Under the pieces are notes generated by a model, which searched no databases, was not told the origin of the DNA, and was given only the letters and a program-made list of their open reading frames with translations. Made by a program: the position numbers and the translations under genes. Shown here piece by piece: positions 10,718 to 24,990 of a DNA stretch of 64,000 nucleotides. How positions within the stretch are numbered: the stretch's first letter is position 1; every line of letters begins with the position of its first letter. The DNA is from Daphnia carinata (taxonomy: Eukaryota > Arthropoda > Branchiopoda > Diplostraca > Daphniidae): the NCBI RefSeq assembly GCF_022539665.2, contig NC_081335.1, positions 1,054,001 through 1,118,000 on the forward strand. Direction: 5' to 3'.

Positions 10718-13700
10718 CACTGACGTATAATTTGACACGTAAAATACCTGGGACTATAGAAAGAGGTGGATGCTATTTAGACGATTAGAATGGCATCACT
10801 TCCATTTTTGCTCTGTTTATGAAGGTGGTTGATGTCGAGCACCTGACGGCGTTTGTGGCCGGTGTGTGTATGTACAGCCCCGACGTGTTTTCACGTTCCC
10901 AGCTGTCGGCTCCAGTTGCGTATAAATGGTTGCTAGTCCGTGCCAGGATCTACGGCCATTCGATCGCTATTTTTCTTTTTATTACGTCAGACAGAACATA
11001 TTACAGCACGCGATATGCACAGTGACAGACGGAAAGAAAAAAAAAAGGATGGCCATTTTTTGTTTTGTTGATTCGTATGCGTTAAAAAAGGCTTTCTCGT
11101 TATGATGTTTTACGATGGCTATCAGATTGGAAAACAGACTGTCACTATAGAAATTCTAGGGACATTTTTTTTTAAACATCGAAAACTTTTCTTTTTTTTT
11201 ATCAAACATTTTTTTTTTTCATGGTAGTAAAAAAAAATAATTTGGTTTAATTATCACGCTGTTACGTGATCTCCCTATACGTGAAAAAAAATGAAGTCTG
11301 TGCGTCTCGTTTTCAACCGGCAATCAATATAACTGTGTACGCACACACTTGTGTTACGAGTGCGAGTGTGCGGAAACGTCATGCCATCCCTACGCTACCG
11401 CTACGAACCAACAGCTTAAACCATTCGTTGTTACCATCAACATATTTCCCGACCGCAAAACGCACAACAAACCGTCCCTTTATTTTTTTTTTCTTTCTTT
11501 TTTGCCAGATGGCATTTTTATTTATTTGTTTTTAAACGTTACATTTTATTTTTTTTTTTTTCATGGGAAAAAGGTGGGGGGGATGTTTGTTTGTGACTAA
11601 CGTCCCGCAAAGGATTCCAGACCGCAACGTCCAGCAGTTGTCTCGCCAATCGATCATTGCTCTCCTATTCGTCTATCCATTTGAACGCGTATACATTTTG
11701 ATATTCTAAAAACCTTTCGTTTTTATTTTATTAATTCGCTCTGAGCATTCGGATAGATTTGAATGGGATCATTTTTTTTTTTTTTTTAGCTTCCCTTAAA
11801 AAAAAAGAAAAAAAAAGTTTTCAACATTTGTCGGTATGTTAGCAGTACATTCTTGCGCATCATTACTGAAGAGGAAAATAGAAAAGGGAAAAAAAATCCG
11901 GCGCCTTGGGGAGGGTGCCGAAGTTGGTGGACCGTGTAATTATGATCGGACGAAGAAGAAGACCGCCCCGAATAAGAGTCCGAGCGGCGAACGAGCTGTT
12001 AGTTCAATCAGGCGAGTCCGACTGGCGTATGCAACTTCCGGAGGGCTTTTTTTTTTCTTTCTTTCTTGTTCCACTGGGATCCTTCCTTTTTATTTTTTCT
12101 TTCATCCGCCTGGATAATCTAAATACATTTAGAGAAATAATGTCATTTTTGGAAGAGAGTATATGACGTTTTTTTTTTTTTTTTTTTTTTTTTTAAATGG
12201 GAGTCAAGTTGAAATGCAACACCAGAGGGCTAAAGGGGGGTGGGGGAATCGATCCGGCGGAATAGCGGCACACGCTCCCGCTTGCCAGTAGAGAGCTCGA
12301 CACTTCCGGGGAGCCGATCTCGACGGCCATTTTTAAAGGGAAGACTTTTGACCCATCCGGAATATTTTTTTTTTTTTTCTGCCGCCTTCCGTCTTCCTCC
12401 TCCTTTTTCGTTCATTTTATCCCTCAATTTAGTGATGCCGAGTAGAAAAACCAGCGTTGACTTTTCCTTCCGGCTGAGTCTATTTTTATGGACGACCGCT
12501 AAGGCTCTCTCTCGCTCTCTCTTGTACGTGTGTGTGGGTGTGTATCCAAGTCTAATGACGGTGAAGAAACCTTATACAGGCATGTCACCATAGCAACGGG
12601 CGGAACACACGCGAGAAGTCCCACAGCTTTAGGGAAAAAAAATGGGCAGAACATTTGATTTTTCCTTTCTTTTAGAGCGGAAAAATCTATCAAGTTAATG
12701 GCGGGTAATGAATTGGCCGAAATTGGCTATGTCCTCCCGTTGCTGGCAGCTAAAGAAGCGCGTGTGTGTATGTACAGGAGTCACGGTGTAGTTATGGAAG
12801 AGCCTCTTTTTTTTTTTTTTTTACTGACAACATATACAAGAACAAAAAGGGGGGAAAGGGGTGGAAACACGGCGTGATAGAGAGAGTGGAGGGAGGGGTG
12901 AAATGGAGCATGTGGTCATCATCAGCGTCGATTCGATTGCAAGAGCCACGTCCACTAGTTTTGTATTCGAAAGGAGAGAGGACTCAGCGGGAGCAGGAAA
13001 CAAACGCGTGGCCTTAATGGAGACTAATGGCCGAGCTGATGCTGCTCTACAACATTCTTTTTTTTTTTATTTATTCTTTCCTTCCCCCCCCCCCCCCCTT
13101 TTTTTTTTTTTTTATTTATACGTATACCAATCTATCCGTCCCCCCCCCCTTTTTTGCTAGTCCCATTTTTGTTTCGTCGAGAATGTATGGCCGGTCGTGC
13201 GGAGTCAATCCGGAGCAGATGAGAAGCTCTCGCTCCCCTCTTTCCTATGTGTTCATTATGATGCAGCACAGCCAGCGGGAGTGCTAAGATGTATGGGTTC
13301 GCAGTCTGTATATATATCTATATACCATATTGATATGTAGCCATCGTCTGTCTTTTGAATTGACTTGGGAATGCATCGAGTCCATCAACTCTATTGAATG
13401 TTTTTAAAGCTTTTGTTTTGACGTTGGCCCTCGTTTGATAACGGATCCTTTTGTTTTTCTTCTATTATAAAAATGGCGGGCATTTCAAAGTGATTTGAAG
13501 GCGAGTCATTATAGGAACAATTGAATTGGGATTGCGTGGGTCAAGGCTTTTTACACAAAAATAAAAAACTATTTAACTGTTGTAATATTCTATTGGATTG
13601 CAGTCGCACATGCGATGAGGATGAGATGGCTGTGCGTAACGGAAGCTTCCGGCAGAATCCATATCCTTTTTTTTTTTTTGCTCTGTATAACTCGTCATCC

Positions 13701-14339
13701 GGGAGGAGTAGTGGTAGTGACAGGTCTCATCCTGATGCCCGCTTCCTCTTCTATGTAGCTCCCCTATATGGCGTCCCTTCACCAACTATTATCATATTCT
13801 CTCTGCCACCACTATCTAGAAAATCTATTTTTTTTTTTCATTTAAAAAAAAAAAAAAAAGTAGAGTAAAAATATGAATATTTAAAAAATATTTTATTTGT
13901 AGAAAAGAAACGTCGGTTTCAGGGGACTTGTATAGATATAACGGATTTGATTAGACGTTTCTCTTTGATGTATTCAATTTTCTCATGAGCTGCACGAAAT
14001 GATTAGATAGACAAAAAAAAAAAAGTGGGAGGAGGAGGGGACGGACGGGAAGTCTTGAGGTTTTCTTTTTCTCTCTTTTTGACTTGTTGTTGATGAATAG
14101 AATGGCAACTTGACGGCGGGAACTGCGTGACTACATTACACGCAGAAAGAAGTAAAAAAAAACAAAACAGATGTATGTTATAAGACGGTCGGCTACTACT
14201 GTGTACACACATCAGTTTTTTTTTTCTTTCTTTTTTTCAAATGCCAATTGAGGAGATTTTGTGCTTTTGTTGTTGTTCTTTTTTATTTTCCCCATTCTCA
14301 CGCACACTATGGACGGAGAGTTCTATTGTTGTCTTATTA

Positions 14340-14388
14340 TATACCCGTCGTCGTTTTTCTCTTGTTGTCTCGGTTGACGACGGGTGTA
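14340..14388. repeat. Inverted repeat able to form a hairpin
   Basis: ACCCGTCGTC (14343-14352) and GACGACGGGT (14376-14385) are exact reverse complements with a 23-nt loop. Three more outer pairs, one of them a wobble pair in RNA, lengthen the stem to about 13 bp. No known microRNA is recognised in it. Confidence 0.55.
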
Positions 14389-17300
14389 ACAAGTTGTTCT
14401 CTATTTCCGGTACGACCCCTTTTTTTCTTTTTATTATTTCTGTGAAATTCATCGTTTTTTTTTTTAAACCGTCCAGTCTCTACCTATAAACTCTTGATTT
14501 GAATATTGTTTTTTTTTTTCTCTAATCCCGAAATGATCGGGAAAAATATCACCACGACATTGGCCTTTAAAAGCTTTTTCCTAAAAACTAATTGATGGGG
14601 TGTGTCTGATGCTTTTCTTCCTGTCGCGTGGCATCATCCACTGCGGTTGCCATGGCAATCATTTTTTTTTTTTTTTTTTAAAGCCACTGCCTTAATGTCG
14701 CTATACATTTCAGCGATCGAACCGCCATCAACGTAGACTTCTCTTTAAAAAAAAAAGAAAAAAGATTTGCCCGCCGATTTCAAAAGCTTTTTTTTTTTTA
14801 TTTTATAGGCCACAATATTAGAAAAGAATCATACTCTTTACAAGTGGACAATAATGTACAGATAAATACATACATCAAGCGCTTCACCACACACACGTGT
14901 GTGTACAAGATGATGATAATAAAAGAAATGGCAGTCAACTACTGTCTGTTGTTCGGGCTACTATTATTGCTCGTGTGTCTATATATACGTATAAAAAAAA
15001 AAAAGGAAAATTCTATTGTGTTCCGGCCAGCAGCTACTACTACTGTGTATAGAGAGACCGGGCCGAGTGTGTTTTGTACGATCTCGGTTCACCACGCACC
15101 AACACGTCGACGGTGACAACATCACGCCCCTCTCGTATATATTTATATAGTATTTGTGTGACTTAAAAAGATATAGTCTTCGTCTTTTGTGCTCTCTGTG
15201 TTGGCGTCGACACTCGTTTTTTTTTTTTTTTTTTTGACAATAGGCGGTGCGCTTTATTGCGTTTCAATAGCCGGTCAAGTTGTTTTGTTTGTTTTGTTTT
15301 GTTTTTTTTGTTCTTTTTCGGCTTGTTGATGTGTAATTGAGAACTTTAAAACATTGATTTTTCTTTTGCTCTGCAAATGTGGGTGGTCGACATTTTGTTT
15401 TGAAAAAAAAAATATGAAAAAATCTTTTAAAAGGAGAAGGTGGGGAGGCCATGACAACGAAGGATGACGGATGTGCACATTTTTCTGTGTATAAAACGTT
15501 CCCTCGCCCTTTGCGTTTAATTTTCGTATTTCTTTTCCCTTTTCCCTGGGTGAGGCCCAACGTTTTGCTTTTGGTGCTCATTAGCGACCTATTCATCGCT
15601 GGGGACGGAACGAACGGTAGTCACACAATCCTACGTATATATATATATATATAAAAAAAAGGTAGATACATGTACATATACGTAGTGGCATAACATAAAG
15701 ATGGAATATATTTTTTTTTGCTTGTCGACGTTCTTCCACTGGGAAATCTTTGGCCGTATTTTTTTTTTTTTTTTAAGGCTTCTTTTTTCACACACACACA
15801 CACAGACAACATTCGAACCTTATATCATATTTGATATAACGAGTCGTGAGAAAAAGGGATGTAGAGAAATACGAAGGCTATATACCTCGTCTATAGCAGC
15901 TGTACGTTTTTTTTTTTTATCTTTTTCTTAAGGGGGGGGGGGACGACACGATGACTTTGATCTTCAGACAAAGACGATCTACATTTTCTTTTTATGTAAA
16001 AAATGTGGATTTTCTTTCGATAATGATTGATATGAAAAAGCAAATTGAAATCAATCTGTTATGTTTGATTGGCGAGGGGCTAAAGTAAGGAGCTACAGCA
16101 CGTCCATATTGGCACTGTAAGCAGCTTAGATGAGGGGGGATAGCAAAACGTGTGTAACACAGACGCTCGTCGTTGTCCCTCATCGGGGTTCTTCAATATC
16201 TGCTGTACACACGTGTGTGACAACGGTGACAAGCAATGGGACTCGAGGGGGGGGGGACGAGTTCTTCGGGATTAAGTGAAATAGACCAAACGATTTTGGA
16301 GGGGCGAGCAGAAGAAAACTGCCAATGGTAGTATCTAACTATAGAAAAGATGGATGAATTGCTAGGCTTCAGAATCGACCGAGCGTGCAACGTGCGGTGC
16401 GTTATATAATAGGCTTAAGTTTTCTTTTTTCTTCTTTTTTTTATGCATGTGATCTATTTTATGTTGGATCGTGTGCACGAATATGTCTGCAATCGGGAAA
16501 AGCTTACAGTTTTTGTTTCACTTTAAAACGTACGATCGTTCACGTTAAAGAAAAATCAGCAACTGTGGGAGAGGGGGGGGGGACAAATCAATGTTGTAAT
16601 CAAAAAGCAGATGTCCGGTATTAGAAAAATGATGGACGATGTTCTGCTGCCGCCTCTTTTTTACGTGTCCCCCCGTGTGATGGATGACGTCTGGCTGCAC
16701 GATTATCGCACGTGTTTTATTTTTTTTCTATTCAAAGCTTTGCGATATTTTGTTAGAATTCCAGATTTTCTTTAATGTTTTACCTATCGAATTTTGGGGA
16801 AAAAAAAAATCGTAGGAGGAAATCAAAGGGGTGGAGTCTGATTAATAGGACACAATCAAGCGCGGCTAATGCGATTCTCAGGCGCGCTTCCCCTACCTGA
16901 GGTAAAAAAAAAAAAAAAAAAGGCGTGGGAGTTGGGGGGGGGGGGGACGAGGTGTTTAAATGCCGAATGCAAACGTAATTGGAGAGTCTGATTTGCCCCA
17001 CCAGATACTAATAGCCGACAGAGGGCCACACAAGGAATATATTTAATATTTTTTTGCTATTTATTTTTATATATTTCTATAAGGGGTTGCGTTAGGGGGG
17101 GGGGAGGAGGGGGGAGAGGTTGCAAGCTTCGTTAGAGCTCTTCACCACATCGCGTGATTGAATTGTTCCCCAGACGACACCATTTAACCCGCCCGTCTCT
17201 TTTTTCCCTCTTTCTCGCTCCCTCCTGTCTGTTGTGTCTCTTGGTTGTTCTCACCCAGCATCCCTCTTTATCATCTCCTCCCACCACACTCCCTCTCCCT

Positions 17301-18898
17301 TCACGATCCTCATCGATCTGTTTGCACACATCCGATCATCATTTATAACCTAATCAATAGCTCGTATTCGATTAGCGGTTACCCAACCCATGGGGTGGGC
17401 AAAATTATGTTTATTTTATTTTATTATTATTATTATTATTTTTTTTTTTTTTTTTTTTTTAAGTCCGCTCTGTTTATTTACAAAAGTTCTCAACGACCCG
17501 GAGATGACCGCAATACTTGGTAGATGGGAATTAGGGCGAAATCAAGTCGTTTGTTGTTGTTAGTCTCTTTCGCCCTAAAGGGATCCGTCCAAAAAAATTC
17601 ATTTTCTTTTTCAATTTTCATTTTCCACTGAAAAATGGAATTTTGTTTTTTCCCCTTTGTTTTTCCATGATTATTACGTGTCCGAAATGCAGTTACATTT
17701 GAAATGAAAAAAAAAAAAAAAGGAAAGGACGACACTGTGGCATGAGTTGCATGTGACACGAAAGGTCATTCTCCGTTAGGTTATAACTAGACTGTCGCTA
17801 CTGCCACAACAAGGTCTCACGAAATAGGGGGGCGAAAAGACTCGACTCATCAAATCTTCACTGACGTTATTTTATTTATTTATTTATTTTTTTTGGGCGG
17901 CGGCGGCGACGGCGCACGCACGCACAACCCCCTTCTCTCGTCCGTGATATCACCGGTCACGAACCGGCAACGCGTACGTGTTGTAAGGGAATCCATCGAT
18001 CCGGCCTCGCAATACGTTGATGATGATAAGAAAAAAAAAAAAAAGGGGGCGGATATGTGTGATGTGTAGAGAGGAAGAAGAAGAAGAAGAAGAAAGAAAA
18101 AAAAAGGGGGCAGACGGCAATGGATGGAGATGATGATCAAATCCCGTCCTCCCTTTTTTTTTTTTTTTTTCTTCTTCTTTCAGAGAGAGAAACTGTGATT
18201 ATCCGTGATTACGCATCACTTATTTGCTAGAGGAAGGGCAAAATGTGCTGCGCATGTTGTAGTTGTTTTTTTATATATTTTTTTTTTGGGGGGGGGGGGG
18301 GAAGAAGGGGGAATATTTTGATTTGGTGATTGTAGACGACATTTCTTCTTCTTCTTTTTTTTTTCGTGTGACGTTAAACAAGAAAAATGTTTAATTTAAA
18401 TATTTTTTTTTTCCAAAGAAATTTCTCGTACGAAATGAAGGGAGAAAAAAAAAAAAAGGGAAATTAGTTTCGATGGGCCGTGGATTCGTCTCGGTCTGTG
18501 AAACATTTGCGGCCGCCAGCGCTGCTGACATCGTGACACGGCAGTTTTTTTTTTGTTTTTTTTTTCGGCTTAACATTTTCTTCTTTTTTCTTTTCTCGTT
18601 TTCTTCACTTTTTCTACCAAGGGTTTCGTCTTTTAATTCAATCCGCCCCCGTTCCATTCCCCCCCCCCCCTTTCCTAGCTCTCTCTCTCTCTTTTTCCTT
18701 TTAATATAAAATACGTTACTTAAAAAAAAAAAAAAGAACTCGAATCACAGAGAGAAAAAATCGTGAGAGCGTGATGTAGTCGCCGGGATTTTTTTTTTTT
18801 TTTTTTTTTTTTAAGTCGGAACTGCTGTCTTCGTTGGTCGCGTTCAAGGCTCGGGACCAATCAGAACGAAGGCTTTTATTCATTGCCGACCGAGCGAA

Positions 18899-18903
<5 letters not shown>

Positions 18904-18929
<26 letters not shown>
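18904..18929. repeat. GA dinucleotide microsatellite
   Basis: Thirteen GA units. GAGA tracts can recruit GAGA-factor-like proteins in arthropods, but that is only a possibility here. Confidence 0.9.
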
Positions 18930-18934
<5 letters not shown>

Positions 18935-19195
18935 GACGCGAGGCCGCACAAGTCGGCCATTTTGAATTCACGCTCCAAATACGCACGGGAAAAAGAAACC
19001 CTGAAAGCGGATCGACTTCAGCCTCTGATTCGGGTCTAACATTTAAACCCGACACAATTTTTTCAAATTAAATTAAAAAAAAAAAAAAAAAAAAAGAAAT
19101 GAAGGAATAATTAGCGTATGGCGAACTCTTGATGACGTTCACATGAATCAGATGAAATCAAATGAACGTTAAAAAAAAAAAAAAAAAGAGGCTTG

Positions 19196-19216
19196 CCCCC
19201 CCCCCCCCCCCCCCCC
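19196..19216. repeat. 21-nt poly-C tract
   Basis: An uninterrupted C run, one of the longest G/C homopolymers noticed in the window. A 17-nt A tract lies about 10 bp upstream (from 19171). Confidence 0.9.
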
Positions 19217-20771
19217 AGGGTGGAAAACAGCCAAAGTGTTTGATGAACGTGACTTATCTCTCGCAACGAAGGAAGCACTTATTATAATTTTTCTCTTTTT
19301 CCCTCCCTGATTTGCTGATGAACGAAAATAAGGGTTGTCTGCTGCTGGTGGTTATCGAGTGCAACTACGTTTTTCTTTTTTTTTCTTTTTTCTTTTTCTT
19401 TTTTTTTTGTCTTTTGTGAAACGGCATGTTCCAAACCACGAAATTCGATACGTTCGTTCCTCCTCCTCCTCTTCCTCCTCAAAAAAAAAAAAAAAAAATA
19501 CTCAAATTGAACTTGGCGATGTATTTCATTTTTCTAAAATTGGCGCTGTGCAAGACGTTGACGTACACAAATGACGTCACGACATTTGAAGCGACAAGAC
19601 TAGTAGCCGCGTACTCTGCGTGTACGTACGTGTAATTATTGACGTCCGAGAAAGAATGACATGTGTCAATCTTTCAACTCCATTTTCTTTTCTTTTTTTT
19701 TTTTTAAATTTATTTCGGCGCGTTGCGTGATACGCAATGATTACATATTACATAAATCATTACGTACGACTACGTTTGTATTTAAGAGGGAGGAGCATCT
19801 TAAACAAGAAATGTTGAACGTAGTTTTTAATTTAACCACAAACAAAATGTCACTTAAAAAAAAAAAAAAAAATTTAATTTCAGTATGGGTGGCCTTAAAA
19901 CACTTGGCCTTCGTTCTTATAGTTTTGCGACACACCTTTGATTGTGCAATTTCGTGCGTACTATAATTACATATGATTCTTAACAGAAAAAACAATTGGC
20001 TTTTGTTTTATTCGTCTTTAAAAAAAAAAAAAAAAAAAAAAAGGGCTCGTATTGTTTTTGTTTGATTGACGGTGGTTGCGTGAGCTAAAAGAACTGGCAG
20101 TCAATCTATGCAGCTCTCCATTTCTCTTGTCAGTCAACAGATTCTTTTACATACACAATTGTTTTATTGTTACGTGTGTACTCCGTAAGGACGCGGGTGA
20201 GCGGCTACCAACATTTTTTTTTTCTTTTTTCTTTTTCAAGTGTTGCCTAAATGATTTTTTTGAAGGTCTGCTGGATAATTCACAATCCGGAACGGTAGAG
20301 AATTTTTTTTTTTTCTTTTAATCCGGGTTGGAAATCGATTTTCTTTCCCAAAATTTTTCTGATAGGGGGTTCCATCGGTCTAACCTCCGTCTTCCGGCCG
20401 GGGTGGGGTGGAGAGTTAGTTTCGAATTCCACAGGATATTGTGAGATTTGTAAAATGAATCCATTCAATTCAATCGATCGACTTCCAAAAAAAAAAAAAA
20501 AAAAAAATCCCAGACGAATTGAAATCGAGAGAAAAATGAGGGGGATAAGTTGAGGATAGAGAACGGAGATGAACCCATTGGACTGTGTCATAGAAGCGGA
20601 AGCACCATTTTTTTTTTTTTTTTTAAATAAAATTATATTTTAAAAGGAAACGCGTGTACGTTCGGAAAAAAAATGTGTTTCTGATTTATTTATGTATGCA
20701 CATATCCGTATAGTCTACCGAATATAGATGTCACAATTCATAATGAGAGAGAGAGAGGAAAAGAGAAAGTA

Positions 20772-20802
<31 letters not shown>

Positions 20803-21047
20803 ATCTGCAATGATGATGATATTTTCATATGAAGAGGGAGGAGATGTTTTATGTCCTTTTTTTTATTTTATATTTCCATTTTTTTTTTTTTAACATATTA
20901 TTTTATTTTCACAGGACGGGATTGTGCCAGGTCACGACGGGGTCACCAACATCCAGACCACATCACGGCGCATATGGAAATTTGCCCAAGCGCGTCTTCC
21001 GGTTTCCGGTATTGTCAGCTCCGGAACGCATGCACGGTACGCCCCCT

Positions 21048-21078
<31 letters not shown>

Positions 21079-21934
21079 TTAACATCAAAAATCATTATTT
21101 GGGTCATATTTCCCTTTTTTGTTCTTCTGCGCATGATTTTTTTTTTTAAAGCGTTTATTTCTTTTCAAATTTGAAAGAAAATGTTTTTTTTAATTGAAAA
21201 GATCTTCGGCTAAAGGCGATGAAGTAGATCATCGTGATTGCCAGAAGGTTATAACCGTCATTAATTGGAATGAAGCCATTTAAACAAAAAACAAAGTTAT
21301 CCCCCCCCCCCCCCCCCATTCATTTTTTTTCGGACTGGAACGGCAATTTCACTTGCAGAATAGGACGTCGGAGAAATCGATACATTTTTAATCATCGATA
21401 GTTTCTTCCTGCGTTTCATTTTGTTCGACCGATTATCAAACACACACACACACACACAAAAAGGGGGGGGGACGGAGTTAGAGAAAGGATTTTCCAGCCA
21501 TAAAAGTGGAGTAGTTCTCTCTCTCTTTCTCTCTCTCTCTCTCAAATAGAGTCCGCATTTTCAGACGGTTTAGATATCAAGTGTAAGGGTGGGGGGGGGG
21601 GGGTAGGGATGTGTAGTCATTAGACAAATGGATCGTATAGAGCCCAAGCCCGTGCAATTTCAAAACATTAGCCCATCAGCATTTGAATCTCCGCTGCACA
21701 TTGGCACAGCAGGTCCCTTGATTAAAACCTTCTACACTACCCCCGTCATCTCATCGCCCCCCCCCCTCCCGAAACGAACAAGAGTCACTGAGATCGACAG
21801 AAATGCACCAACAGATGATCAAAGCTTTCATATTTTGAGTCCTATGCATCTTTTGTCAAGTATTTTTCCATCGCCCCTTCATCTTTTTTTTTTTTTTTAT
21901 ATATTTATTTCGCGATTTGTACGTCCCACTATTT

Positions 21935-21954
21935 TAGCGCCACCTTGTGACGCT
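21935..21954 (-). promoter_or_regulatory. CTCF-like motif
   Basis: The minus strand reads CACAAGGTGGCGCTA, which differs from the core CACCAGGGGGCGCTA at two positions that CTCF sites tolerate. It sits in non-repetitive sequence. It is a motif match by eye only. Confidence 0.4.
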
Positions 21955-22771
21955 CAAATTTCATTTGTTTTTTATTTTTCTTCGAAGATTGTCGGAAGAG
22001 TTTATATTTTTTGTTCGGCGCGCATATCGGACGTCTGGAGACGTAACAAATGTGACAGGATGTTAGTAATGGATCTTTCATTGGACGATCATCTCTCTTC
22101 CCTTTTTTTTTTTTTTTTTCAGATGTCACTTTATATAAGGGGGATGGGAAGAACGCACTACAAACAAAAAAAAAACATGTCGGCTTGTCTTTGTCGCTAG
22201 TCTCTTTTTTTTCTTCTTCTTCTTCTTCTTTTTTGAAAGCTCTTGTTTGTGTATGTTCTTTGTAGCGAACTAAAAGATCCTTTTGGCAATCATGCGGATA
22301 CGTGTATATATACGCAGTCGTGAAGAGGGGGCCAACGTAACGACTATTACCTTGGTTCAGAGTTGCTCGATCCTACTCGAGTTTTTCGATAGTGGGCGGC
22401 GATTACACACACAATTATATATATGTTTTTTATTTTGAGGGGGAGAGGGGGAGGGAGGCCTCTTCAAATCAAACGGGACCATCTGTGAGGCTGGCCGATT
22501 TGTTCATTGGGTTTTTTTTTTGTTTTTTTTCGTGCAGGATGTCCATCTTATCGTGACGTTTATTTTTTGAAAGAAGATTATGATGTCATATGATATCATG
22601 TTTCGTAGTTATTTGATTTGCTATTAACTCACGCGCGATTGGTTCGAGATTTTTCCCGCTTTCCAAGTTGAAATGAAATTTTGTTTTAAATCTTAGAACC
22701 CCAGTTTTCAGTTGTGTTATATATATATATATTTTTTTTTTAGCGTACGTGTCGCAGACGCAGTAAATCCG

Positions 22772-22787
22772 ACTAACGCGCGTTAGT
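22772..22787. repeat. 16-bp perfect palindrome in a CpG-rich patch
   Basis: ACTAACGCGCGTTAGT is fully self-complementary, and half of it (ACTAACG) recurs at 22800-22806. The surrounding 22740-22806 is rich in CG dinucleotides, unlike its A+T-rich neighbours. A 32-nt T tract follows at 22811-22842. Confidence 0.6.
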
Positions 22788-22808
22788 TGCGCGTCCGTGA
22801 CTAACGAA

Positions 22809-22810
<2 letters not shown>

Positions 22811-22842
<32 letters not shown>
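22811..22842. repeat. 32-nt poly-T tract
   Basis: One of the two longest homopolymers noticed in the window; the other is at 40589-40620. Confidence 0.9.
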
Positions 22843-22844
<2 letters not shown>

Positions 22845-23500
22845 GTGGGGGTTACCAAAAAATGCCGAATCATTTCCGAGGATTTTCATTTTATTATTAT
22901 GTGTTATTATTTTTTTTTTTTTTCAAACAAGAAAAAGGAAAGAAACAATTTTTTATAAAAAGAAAAGGAAGATTTGGAATTAACGCGCATAAAAATCCAA
23001 GTATAGAGTGGGCGCTTGCGAATCTAATTCATTTTGAATCAAATCGCATTTTCATTAATTGTCGAAATTTGCATAACACTTCCAGTCAATGTCCCTCAAA
23101 TGTGTCCGATTTTTTTTTTGTTCGTGTACGTATATCGCGTTAAACAAACAAAAAAAAAAAAAAAATGAAAAACAATCACGTAGATGAAGTCATTACACTT
23201 AACACCGATCCCCATCTCAACGGGGTGTACGCATTGAACAGAAATGCGCATGAAAATACTCGTCCCCCTTTTATTTTTAAATTCTTCACAATTTAAAGGT
23301 ACAGGAAATTGTCGGATGTTTGTGCTCGGTAAAAATCAAAATGGCCGATATTCGATGTGAATCAGCAAATGTCACAAACGCCTATAGTAACCGAAAAAAA
23401 AAAAAAAGAGAGAGAGAGAGAGAGCCTCCCGGTGTGGTTGTTGTTATGGTCCAAAAGGCGCTCGGTTACCGTGTCGAATCGAGAACCGGGTTTTCTCTCC

Positions 23501-23531
<31 letters not shown>

Positions 23532-24154
23532 TTGATAACAGAAAGGGAGGGAGGGGAAGCGAGAAGAAAATACATAATCTATTGTGTTTTTCGGCTGCAA
23601 CTAGTTTTATTTTTTTTTTTCACCGATGGGGAGTTTGTTACACTTTTCCAATGATTTTTTATTTTAGCTTCTGTTGTACACTTCTCTTTTTGCTCACAGA
23701 CCTGGAGGTGTCTTGTTTTTTTTAGTCGTGTCATCAGGTGTTTCGTACCAAGATTTTTCTTCCCACGCTCTCCACCATTTTCTTCTCTTTTTTTTTTTTC
23801 CGATCAAAGAAACAAAAAAAGAAAATTCATTTTTCCGTCAAAATAAATGGATCAGATTGGGGAGCTCTACATTTTATTAAACGGATGGGGAAATGAAACT
23901 GTGACGGATCTGTTGCGTAAACTGTTGACAAAAATGACTGGACAAAAATATAGAAAAATGTGACGCCGTGACTCGGGACGCATTTTCGAAATAACCGCCA
24001 TTTAAAAAAAAAAAAAAAAAAATGCGTCTGCGAGTGATGATCGCCTTTCGTTTACTTTGAATTGCCCACATCTTTATTGAATTTTCATTTGAAGCGCAAC
24101 ATCATTTTGAGTTTAACCATTGTCGATACATTTCCCCCCTTATAAAAAAAAAAT

Positions 24155-24171
24155 CAACATTTGAAATGTTG
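24155..24171. repeat. 17-bp near-perfect palindrome
   Basis: CAACATTT and AAATGTTG are exact reverse complements around a single G. Function is unknown. Confidence 0.5.
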
Positions 24172-24990
24172 TTGACTGTGATGCCAACTCCTCGACTGCA
24201 CATGTGGGAAGCCCCCATACAGTCAGGGCTCTCTATACGCATATTTTCCCCTTATTTATTTAATTTTTTTTTTTTTTTTTTGTGGGGTAGGCAGCGCTTC
24301 CGACAAAATATTACCCTGTGCCCTGATGAATAGGTACTCGAGTTTCGAACTCATTTCGAGAAAATCCAGAAATCTATTACCATCACTCCTCCCCTTCCTC
24401 CTGATGTACTACACGATGTAAAATATGATGGAAAGATCTCAAAAGAAGGACGTGGCTTCTCCCGCTCTATATATAAAATACAAAAAAAAAAATACTCGTT
24501 TCTCTTTCGCTCTTACGCCCTTCTCCTTACGGTCAGATGAATAGACCCGCCTCGATTTTTTTTTTTCAAATAAGAAGAGAACAAAGTGTAGTACTACTAT
24601 TCACTTGAAAATGAAAAAAAAAAGAAAAAAAAAAGAAAGAGAAGAGAAGAGGAACTCTGATAGGAAGAGGTTTGATATCTTACAACCCATATATTACGAG
24701 AGCTCTCCCCCTCCACCCTCCTCCACTTACCACTCAGCAAGTAAACACACCACTTTTTATTTCTCTCTCTCTCTCTCTCTCTCTCTATATCTCTCTCGCC
24801 TGTTCGTGGTTTAGAATCCGTTTTTTTTTTTTTATTGGGATGTGATTTCGATCGGCTAAAAAAAGCTTTTTGTAAACAGCTTCAGGGATTTGTTTTGCTT
24901 CAGAGTTGGAACAATTTTAAGAATTTTTGAAATCTATTTTTTTTGGCTGTTAAATTGAGAGGAACTTCATGTTTTTTTTTTTTTGTAAAA

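Larger units (their letters stand above)
9791..24990. other. Gene-free, homopolymer-rich upstream landscape of the Sox gene
   Basis: No gene is seen on either strand. The block is dominated by T/A tracts, poly-C/G tracts (21 C at 19196-19216, 17 C at 21301-21317) and CA, CT/GA and TTTA repeats. Islands of complex sequence lie between them (for example 10740-11030, 13170-13640, 16000-16420, 21620-22080), where conserved enhancers would be sought. Open frames such as 21628-22200 and 23357-23725 have no recognisable domain. Confidence 0.65.

Noticed and set aside
21628-22200. A 190-codon plus-strand open frame
   Set aside because: The composition is unremarkable, it crosses two T tracts and shows no family resemblance. 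It also overlaps the CTCF-like site.
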